Shown piece by piece: positions 1 to 6,004 of a DNA stretch of 9,367 nt (positions within the stretch are counted from its first letter, which is position 1; each line of letters opens with the position of its first letter). This DNA is from Candidatus Omnitrophota bacterium (GTDB lineage: Bacteria; Omnitrophota; Gorgyraeia; 2-01-FULL-45-10): assembly GCA_026387135.1 (NCBI GenBank), contig JAPLMH010000084.1, positions 1 through 9,367 of the forward strand. The letters run 5' to 3'. The notes beneath the pieces are model-generated. The model saw only the letters and a program-made list of their open reading frames with translations, made no database searches and was not told the DNA's origin. The translations under genes were made by a program, and so were the position numbers.

Positions 1-699
1 AGCCGTCTTAAGACACTCCTCGAGCCTCTCCTTCTCTATCTTCAGCATCGCGGCATCAGTAGATTTAAGCTCCTGCAATTCGGCCGTTAGGCTATTTATC
101 AACTCCTTATTCTTAGTTAATTCTTCCCGGACAGCTTCGTACCTAGTGTCAATCTTGTTTAAGCTTACCATATACATATCGCTCGTCTTCTGTATATTGT
201 GAAACCGCTCTATAAATTCACGATTAGCCCTGGTGAGCTCGGCTTTTTGATAAAGGCTTCCCGCAAGAAGCGAGACGAGCAATATGATAGAGAGCCCCGC
301 CGCGCGCGGAAGCCACTTCATCCGCCTGGCGACGGAGAAGATCCTCTTCCTGTCATTTGCGTCTATCTTGTTATAGAAGACTCCTATCAAGAGCTGTTTA
401 TGCCTGACACTATCCCTAATGTCATGCCAGACAGCTTGGACGCTCGCCTCTATGGGCCTATGCGATACCGGCATATTGATGGTGATATCGAAGGTTGAGC
501 CGTCATGTACGATTGAAACGAGGGAGGAGTCGGGGTTATTTACCAGAAGGCAGAGGCCACCCAGGGAGATGTCGCGCGTGAATGCCTGGATTACCCGTGA
601 TTTGCCGTCTTCAGGAATGTTGCGTAAATATATCTCTACCGGAAATACAGAATTTAAGCGTATATATTTTCTGCGTTCGGCAGAATACGATTTTTGCAT
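1..699 (-). CDS. PilZ domain membrane protein with coiled coil (3' end beyond window)
   Basis: My own minus-strand translation gives 233 residues from the ATG at 699, still open at the window edge. The N-terminal ~110 residues look like a PilZ domain, the cyclic-di-GMP-binding fold: an RxxxR motif (R10-K-Y-I-R14) is followed by the (D/N)xSxxG motif (D43-I-S-L-G-G48), and a GVFYNKID segment near 106-113 fits the end of the barrel. A hydrophobic stretch at about 133-150, preceded by basic residues (R125, R126, K128, R132), is a likely transmembrane helix. Residues ~155-233 are charged with regular Leu/Ile spacing and look like coiled coil. PilZ would be cytoplasmic and the coiled coil periplasmic. 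The ATG is the first start after an in-frame TAA; no clear Shine-Dalgarno precedes it. It lies 24 nt after the barrel gene and is probably cotranscribed. Alg44 of alginate synthesis has the same PilZ-TM-periplasmic order, but I see no specific sequence match. The PilZ call is strong; the role is inferred. Confidence 0.85.
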   Translation of the reverse strand, partial: MQKSYSAERRKYIRLNSVFPVEIYLRNIPEDGKSRVIQAFTRDISLGGLCLLVNNPDSSLVSIVHDGSTFDITINMPVSHRPIEASVQAVWHDIRDSVRHKQLLIGVFYNKIDANDRKRIFSVARRMKWLPRAAGLSIILLVSLLAGSLYQKAELTRANREFIERFHNIQKTSDMYMVSLNKIDTRYEAVREELTKNKELINSLTAELQELKSTDAAMLKIEKERLEECLKTA

Positions 700-723
700 A
701 TTTTATTGAATGAAAATATCGCC

Positions 724-3282
724 CTAGAACTTTCCTTCATAGAATATTCTGAATATACTTCTGGTATCCAGAACAGAGGCGGGTGACGAAAGGTATCTTT
801 GCGAAAGCGGCGCGCCGAACATACCGAGTGTCTTCTGCAATAAGCCGTACTCGCCGAACTGAAATATCACCCTCTGGTCCTTGTTTATAATGTAGTCCGC
901 CTGCAAATAGAGATTGTTGTGGTATTCGTAATCCTGATCGGCGGCGTTCGTATCTATAGCCTTTCTTAAGTCTATTATTTTCGAGAGCGAATATCCGCCT
1001 CTTAAGGTTAATTTCTTGGTCGCTTTATATACTATATCGACTCCGTCATGGGTATGATTATCGTCCAAAAGGGGCGCGTAATTTTTATTGGTATTGGTGA
1101 CGTGCGTATAGCTTATCGACAGCCCATCACATGGGAAGTATGAGATCTTGGCCTTTATGATATTGTAGTAGGTATACGGCGGCGTCTGGAAGAGGTTCTG
1201 TAAATATAGCTGGGTAGGAAGCCTGTCAAATAGTACGGTGCCGTCCGACATCCAGCCGTCGGTATCATCGGGTGTAGTCTGCGTGACATTGGCAAAATAG
1301 AGATCGCTGAGCTCACGCCTCGGGAACTCCTGCGGGTCATTCGTCGTCTCAAATATGCCGTATACGCTCACCTTATTATCCATGAGGTCCACCTTCGCTC
1401 CGCCCGAATATGTCATGAGATTCGCGTCGAAACCATCACCTATAAAGGGGTTTATCCACGGCTCATCCGTATATCTGTCTTTCAGGAACGGATCGAGCCC
1501 GCCGGCGGTCTTGGGGTATATCCTGTTAAGGACAAGGCCTTTGAGCTCTATATTTTTTGCGGGCTTATATGTCGCCTCAACCCTGGATATATTCTCGATG
1601 AACTTACTATTGTCATATCTGTGCGCGTTGCGGACATCGGCGTTAACTTCCAATAGCTTATCGATAAGGACTATATCCGCTTTGGCGCCGATAACGTACC
1701 TATTGACGTCTACGCTGTCTCCGATCCTATCGACCGCGTCTTCAGAAGCGATCTGGTCGAACCATATATGCTGACCCCAGGGCTGGTCGACCCTCGTATC
1801 CCTGTAGTCGGCGAGACCCGGCTGGAAGCGCTTGGTCATGGTAGTGAAAGTCAGGTCCCACGAAAATCTATCGGCCGGTTCCGCGTTGCCCTGGGAGTGA
1901 ATGCCGGTCTTATAGCCGAATCCGTAGTAGCCCTGCTGGAAGTGCGTGGCGTAATCGTACTGAGAGTAGCTCCCCACAAGTTCCCCTATGACAGACGTAT
2001 CGTCATTAAGTCTGTATTTGATATCTACGCCCAAAGAGTTATTGCTGGCCCTGACGCCCTGATCATGCAGGCCCATCTTGGAAGCCTGTGTAACGCCCAG
2101 ATCGATGTTATCCGTAGGAAATACCTTCAGCCGCGAAGCTATCGGTATGGAATCTACGTGTTTATAGTAATCCCAAAGCCCCATAGGGGATGCGGCAGTG
2201 ATCTGAAAACTGGCGAGATCGCCACTTTGATATTTGAGTGTGCCGCCCCTTAAAAAAGTCAAGAATGTGCGGTTGGTATCTCTTGTGAAGAACGGCAGTG
2301 TGTTGTCCCACCTCGACTCCTGGATAACGGGATTCTGAAATTGATTAAAGTTACCATCGGTGGCATTGGCAGCATAGACCCTTCCGAAATCGAAGTTATA
2401 GAGCCAGGGACTTGGCGCCCAGTAGATGTGGTGGTTCGAGATACCTAAGGGATCGTCCGAAGAGAGCGCTTCTTCCTGATCGGAGATCGGGAATATCTTT
2501 ATATATAGAGGTTCTTTGTCGTAATCGACCCATAGTTTCCTCACGGGTCTGTAAAAGTAATCTCCCATATCTACAGAGCGGCCTCTTGAAAAATAGAAGT
2601 CGCCCATAAGCCCTGTGCCTGTCTCTGTATTGCCATTCGCCAGCTGTTCGGCGACCTGGTTTCCGACTACTTTGAGCTCTCCAAAGTATATGGGCGATCT
2701 CTGCTCTGTCCTATAACGTTCGCCTATTGTTCTGCCCGTATTTTCCCAGAGCTTATACTCGACATCTACGGAATCGGGAACGTCTCCGAGGCCAAGGTTC
2801 GTATTGACAACTGTCTGCTTCTGTTTCATCACAAACGTCCACGGATCGATGACGATATCCATGTAGGCGTTCCATGGCGTCCTTGTAGCCGTCTCTATCT
2901 CAAGTTCGTACCTGTCGAATACCCTCTCGTCATACGTGTTTACGCCGAACTGGGGATTTATATATCTCCAGTTCTTCTCCTGGTAATCGCCATTAGCGTC
3001 CTTCCACTCAAAGCCGTCTTCGGTAGTGAAGCCAAAGCTCGCCCCGTACTTACCTCTCATATTTACCATCGATCTTGAGCTTTCGGGATTTGAGCTTTCG
3101 GGCTTCGAAGCGCCCTGTCTGGTTGCGTACGTTCTAGGGCTGTCTGTATCCACGGCGACTACGTTCGGCTTGGAGTCGTCCAGGATGGTATCGTATGTCA
3201 ACGGATCGTCTTGAGCGTGAAGTGAGGCAGGAACTATAATGCAGGCGACCGCTAAGGGGACCATTAAAAATAACTTTTTCAT
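724..3282 (-). CDS. Large probable outer-membrane beta-barrel protein, 852 aa
   Basis: A signal peptide is visible (MKK start, hydrophobic core, likely cleavage after LHA at residue 23). A low-complexity Ser/Pro/Glu segment follows (about 45-72, with a PESSN/PESSR repeat at 61-70). The rest is rich in aromatic, Asp and Asn residues with many short amphipathic stretches of alternating polar and hydrophobic residues, as in outer-membrane barrels. The last residue is Phe (ending in EGKF), the usual C-terminal signal for Bam-dependent insertion. I see no TonB box or plug domain, so a TonB-dependent receptor is not supported; a porin or polysaccharide-export-like barrel is the best guess. I do not recognise the family. 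The start lies 6 nt after the hydrolase stop, with GAGGG very close (2 nt) to the ATG; MKK is preferred because it gives a normal signal-peptide n-region. The context suggests it carries the glycan handled by the neighbouring enzymes. Confidence 0.75.
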   Translation of the reverse strand: MKKLFLMVPLAVACIIVPASLHAQDDPLTYDTILDDSKPNVVAVDTDSPRTYATRQGASKPESSNPESSRSMVNMRGKYGASFGFTTEDGFEWKDANGDYQEKNWRYINPQFGVNTYDERVFDRYELEIETATRTPWNAYMDIVIDPWTFVMKQKQTVVNTNLGLGDVPDSVDVEYKLWENTGRTIGERYRTEQRSPIYFGELKVVGNQVAEQLANGNTETGTGLMGDFYFSRGRSVDMGDYFYRPVRKLWVDYDKEPLYIKIFPISDQEEALSSDDPLGISNHHIYWAPSPWLYNFDFGRVYAANATDGNFNQFQNPVIQESRWDNTLPFFTRDTNRTFLTFLRGGTLKYQSGDLASFQITAASPMGLWDYYKHVDSIPIASRLKVFPTDNIDLGVTQASKMGLHDQGVRASNNSLGVDIKYRLNDDTSVIGELVGSYSQYDYATHFQQGYYGFGYKTGIHSQGNAEPADRFSWDLTFTTMTKRFQPGLADYRDTRVDQPWGQHIWFDQIASEDAVDRIGDSVDVNRYVIGAKADIVLIDKLLEVNADVRNAHRYDNSKFIENISRVEATYKPAKNIELKGLVLNRIYPKTAGGLDPFLKDRYTDEPWINPFIGDGFDANLMTYSGGAKVDLMDNKVSVYGIFETTNDPQEFPRRELSDLYFANVTQTTPDDTDGWMSDGTVLFDRLPTQLYLQNLFQTPPYTYYNIIKAKISYFPCDGLSISYTHVTNTNKNYAPLLDDNHTHDGVDIVYKATKKLTLRGGYSLSKIIDLRKAIDTNAADQDYEYHNNLYLQADYIINKDQRVIFQFGEYGLLQKTLGMFGAPLSQRYLSSPASVLDTRSIFRIFYEGKF
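3075..3104 (-). repeat. Two tandem copies of a 15-nt unit inside the barrel gene
   Basis: Positions 3075-3089 and 3090-3104 are 15-nt units that differ at one base (TTGAGCTTTCGGGAT and TTGAGCTTTCGGGCT on the plus strand). They encode the PESSN/PESSR repeat just after the signal peptide of the barrel protein. The repeat is in frame, so copy-number change would only lengthen or shorten the flexible N-terminal segment. Confidence 0.85.
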
Positions 3283-3288
3283 AGCCCT

Positions 3289-4589
3289 CTATTTTTTATG
3301 ATCTTTACGCTTCCGCCCCGCGATAAAGAGAAGGATGCTGGTCAAAAGAAAAACTATCGCCGGTATAACAAATATTTTTCCGCTCTGGGACGTCTTGTCC
3401 GTCCAGAGGTCCCTCAGGACATAATACGCCTTCTTCGGTACCCTCTTCTCCATGTTATCTTTTGTATGTTTTGGATCGAGGCCTACTACGCCCCACCACT
3501 CTTCGCTCATATTATCACCCGCCTTGGCGTCATAATAGTAGGCGGTATTGGCCCAGCCGGCTTCTGCATTATGAATGCCCCAGCCGGGCGCGTAGTCCGG
3601 ACCGTGCTTCCACCACTCATCGCACCACTCGAACACAAATCCGCCGAGAGAATTCCCACCGTCATTTCTGCCGGTCCTATTCTTGGCGATCTCGAGCCAT
3701 TGCAGTTTAAGGAAGAAGGCCTGCCAATCCTGCGACTCCTGCTGCCAAAGCGAGTCATAGCCGTCGGCCCCGAACTCTATGAATACATTGGGTTTGCCGA
3801 AGTTCTTTTTGAGGCGATCAAAGTACGAGCCGAAGGTCTTGCCCTGATAGACAAGTCCTCCAAGTATATCGACGTCCGGGCAGCACTCCTTAGCGATCTG
3901 TATAGTATGGCCTTGGCGATATCATTGATGAAAGTGTAATAGATCCTGGCCTTGACCTTCTTGGCCTCCGAAGCCGACTCAATCGCGTCTATCTCCGGAC
4001 TGGACCAATCCCTCAGGCCCGTTTCGAACGAATAATTATTTTCGTTGCCGAGGATCCAGAACAGAATACCGTCCTCGTCCTTATACGCCTTGACCATCTC
4101 TACGACTTCGTCCTTGATCTTATTCCTGAAAGCAGGATCAGCGTAATTAGCCGGCGGCCAGTCCCAGAATCCCAGGTAATGTCCGAGAGCGGTCTTTATG
4201 CCGAAGTTATCGAATAGGTCCCTAATGACCTTCTTTGTCTGCGGTATGCTCTTGCCAGCCTTGTAAAAACGGACGGCGTTCACTCCCATACCCGACATCA
4301 ACTTACCGTCCGTCATCCACGGTTCGCGCGGATCGGCGAAGATATCGTAAAGGCCGCCCTCGCCTACGGGGACATATTGATAACAGACACCTTTGACAAA
4401 GAACGGCTTTCCGCCGACTGTGAGGTGCCATCCACCCTTCGCCTTCTCCACCTTTACAGGCCCTTTGAGATGCTTCTCCTGAAAAAGCGCGCTATTCACG
4501 TAAGGAAAAGCCGCCAGGAGGCTAGCCAAAAAAAGTATCAGCGAAATGACTAGTAAGATGCTTAAGACGGGGTTCCTGTGTGGCCTCAT
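3289..4589 (-). pseudogene. Membrane-anchored GH-A clan glycoside hydrolase, frame broken by apparent deletion
   Basis: Two minus-strand frames together make one hydrolase. The first (ATG 4589, AAGGA with 6 nt spacing) encodes an N-terminal TM helix (about 8-30), then GGKPFFVKGV, MGVNAVRFY and WILGNENNY, where E183 matches the GH-A acid/base Glu. After INDIAKAI the frame is lost and runs out-of-frame to a stop at 3777. The second frame, open from 3921 to 3289, continues the homology: ECCPDVDILG, then IEFGADG with the expected nucleophile Glu, then FEWCDEWWKHG, and ends in a C-terminal TM helix followed by a basic tail. The order matches the paralogue at 6005-7927, which has about 22 residues between the equivalent blocks, including DPDHPV; most of these are missing here. 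A deletion of roughly 40-55 nt therefore seems to have removed sequence and shifted frame. The short accessory N-terminal domain of the paralogue is also absent. If the break is real, no active enzyme is made because nucleophile and acid/base are separated; an assembly error is equally possible. Substrate unknown. Confidence 0.8.
3907..3912 (-). other. Probable deletion/frameshift junction in the short hydrolase gene
   Basis: The minus-strand hexamer GGCCAT at 3912-3907 can be read two ways: as the end of AKAI in the upstream frame, or as Gly-His followed by TIQIAKECC in the downstream frame. The downstream frame has a stop (TGA) at 3924-3922, so the switch must occur after this point. In the paralogue the aligned sites lie about 46 nt apart, and 46 leaves a remainder of 1 on division by 3, as the observed shift requires. 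This is consistent with loss of the segment between two short direct repeats, or with assembly collapse of them. The exact breakpoint is inferred. Confidence 0.55.
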
Positions 4590-4598
4590 TTAATATCC

Positions 4599-5312
4599 TT
4601 ATTCGTAGTATATCTCGTCGAGATAGAACGTGGCGCCGTTCGGATTATCCTGCGAACTTATCACAAAAGTGAAGCCGCCTATGATACAGGATAGGTCCTC
4701 GTTCTCAAGGTCAATGGAATACTCCTTCCATTCCTTATCGAGGGTTATCGGCCCGATCGTTGCTGTGCCCGAATCGGAAAATTCGCCGCTTATACCGCCT
4801 ATCTTGAACTCTGATATGATCTCACCGCCTTTATCGCCCCTGGCGTGGAATACTATTTTTTTGGCGCCGGCGAGATTAAAACCGCCTTTTAAACTGCCCC
4901 AATTATTGGCCGGTTCCTGCCAATATATGCCAGTCCATCCCGCGCCCTGCTTTCTCTGGGCCGAATAGACGACGCGTATACAGCTCTTTCTAGAAAACGG
5001 GTCAAAGCTCCATCCGTCGTTGAGTTCCACATCCCCGTAATCACCCATCCACCCGGAGGGTATGAAGTGGTTCTTGAAATAGGCCCGGTCGGCATAGACG
5101 TAGAATTTTTTAAATTTGCCATCCGGCGTCAGATTGCCTTCCGCGGGAGCTGCTTTTTCCGCGCTGGCCTGTTCAGTGGATTCGATCTGCCTTGCTTCCT
5201 GTTCCGGCAAATTCAGCACATTATTCTTCTGTCCGCAACCCGCCGCCAGCAAAGAAAAGGCGCAAAGACAGACAAAGACAGTTACTATTAAAGATATCCT
5301 CTTATCCGGCAT
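4599..5312 (-). CDS. Lipoprotein with C-terminal carbohydrate-binding-like domain
   Basis: 237 aa. A type II signal peptide ends in LLAAGC, so Cys26 is the likely lipidated residue; Gly at +2 rather than Asp is compatible with outer-membrane sorting. Residues ~27-66 form a Gln/Glu/Ala-rich linker. Residues ~67-237 form one domain rich in Trp, Gly and Tyr with the pattern of a beta-sandwich (galactose-binding-like/CBM11-like) carbohydrate module: SGWMGD, GAGWTGIYWQ, PANNWG, IGPITL, TFYLD near the C-terminus. No catalytic residues are evident. The same domain occurs in the preceding gene, with about 55-60% identity by hand alignment over ~167 gap-free positions, so the two are recent duplicates. 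The ATG at 5312 has an AAGGGGAG Shine-Dalgarno about 5 nt upstream, 19 nt after the previous stop. Its own stop overlaps the Shine-Dalgarno of the next hydrolase gene. Likely role: holding or recognising glycan for the hydrolases. The CBM family assignment is by fold resemblance only. Confidence 0.75.
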   Translation of the reverse strand: MPDKRISLIVTVFVCLCAFSLLAAGCGQKNNVLNLPEQEARQIESTEQASAEKAAPAEGNLTPDGKFKKFYVYADRAYFKNHFIPSGWMGDYGDVELNDGWSFDPFSRKSCIRVVYSAQRKQGAGWTGIYWQEPANNWGSLKGGFNLAGAKKIVFHARGDKGGEIISEFKIGGISGEFSDSGTATIGPITLDKEWKEYSIDLENEDLSCIIGGFTFVISSQDNPNGATFYLDEIYYE

Positions 5313-5331
5313 ATGGACTCCCCTTACGTTA

Positions 5332-5982
5332 TTATTCGAATTTGATATCGTCTAAATAAAAGGTGCAGCCTTCGGGATTGTCCCTTGCGGAGGCCGTGTA
5401 CGCGAACCCGCCGCTTATATAGGAAAGGTCCAGCCCTTTTAGATCGATATCGTACTGCTTCCAGTCTTTCGTGAGCGTAATCGGGCCGATCGAAGTCGCA
5501 TCGGTATCCGAATAAGCGCCGCTTAAGCCCCCGACTTTAAACTCGGAGATGACCTCTCCGCCCTTTTCGCCCTTTGCCCAGAATGTCAGCTTATTGTAGC
5601 CGGATAGATCGTATCCGCCCATCTGAGCGCCCCAGTTATTCGCCGGGTTCTGCCAGTAGATGCCCGCCCAGCCGGCGCCCTGTGCTCCTCTGGCGCTATA
5701 TTTGATCTTTATGCACGAATTGCCCGAATGCGCGCCCTCCCGCCAACTGTCGCTAAACTGGAGATCGCCGGAATCACCCATCCATCCTGAAGGGATATAG
5801 TGATTCTTCATGTTGAGTCTTTCGGTATATATATTAAACTCTTTCTTAGCTGCCGGAGCCTTCGCCACCGGAACCACTATAGCTTCCACCACCGGAGCCA
5901 CCGCGACTGTGTCATTCGTTTGTGCCATCAATGGCATGGCGAAGAACGCCGCTACTACCAAGCTGCATACTATCTTTCTCAT
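5332..5982 (-). CDS. Secreted carbohydrate-binding-like domain protein
   Basis: 216 aa. A signal peptidase I type leader (MRKIVC start, hydrophobic core, predicted cut after PLMA at residue 20) has no lipobox Cys at its end, so the mature protein should be soluble in the periplasm or exported. A Val/Ala/Pro-rich linker (about 25-48) leads to a single beta-sandwich, CBM-like domain (about 49-216) sharing SGWMGD, GAGWAGIYWQ, PANNWG, KGGEVISEFK, IGPITL and TFYLD with the lipoprotein encoded next. The start ATG at 5982 is preceded by AGGAG only 3 nt away, with AAAGG slightly further upstream. It is the first gene behind the promoter at 6029-6057, giving a leader of about 40 nt, and should be the most strongly expressed product of that transcript. 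Ligand unknown; the aromatic residues suggest binding of polysaccharide. It could instead be a structural jelly-roll with no sugar binding. Confidence 0.75.
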   Translation of the reverse strand: MRKIVCSLVVAAFFAMPLMAQTNDTVAVAPVVEAIVVPVAKAPAAKKEFNIYTERLNMKNHYIPSGWMGDSGDLQFSDSWREGAHSGNSCIKIKYSARGAQGAGWAGIYWQNPANNWGAQMGGYDLSGYNKLTFWAKGEKGGEVISEFKVGGLSGAYSDTDATSIGPITLTKDWKQYDIDLKGLDLSYISGGFAYTASARDNPEGCTFYLDDIKFE

Positions 5983-6004
5983 ATTCTCCTACCTTTCTCT
6001 TCGT

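Noticed and set aside
199..709. Two overlapping plus-strand frames at the left end
   Set aside because: The minus strand here encodes a clear PilZ domain; the plus-strand translations are low-complexity and have no family features.
700..723. Possible terminator or promoter between the barrel and PilZ genes
   Set aside because: The 24-nt AT-rich gap contains no inverted repeat, no U-tract after a hairpin and no -35/-10 pair.
1355..2253. Plus-strand frames of 139 and 161 aa inside the barrel gene
   Set aside because: They are antisense shadows of a continuous 852-codon minus-strand gene with a signal peptide and a proper C-terminus.
3289..3636. Separate 115-aa gene starting at GTG 3636
   Set aside because: The same frame is open upstream to 3921 and carries the EFG nucleophile block and CPDVDILG of the hydrolase; there is no ribosome-binding site at the GTG. 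It is the C-terminal half of the broken hydrolase.
3298..3939. Plus-strand 213-aa reading frame
   Set aside because: It is antisense to the hydrolase, has no recognisable domain, and has no ribosome-binding site or promoter I can see.
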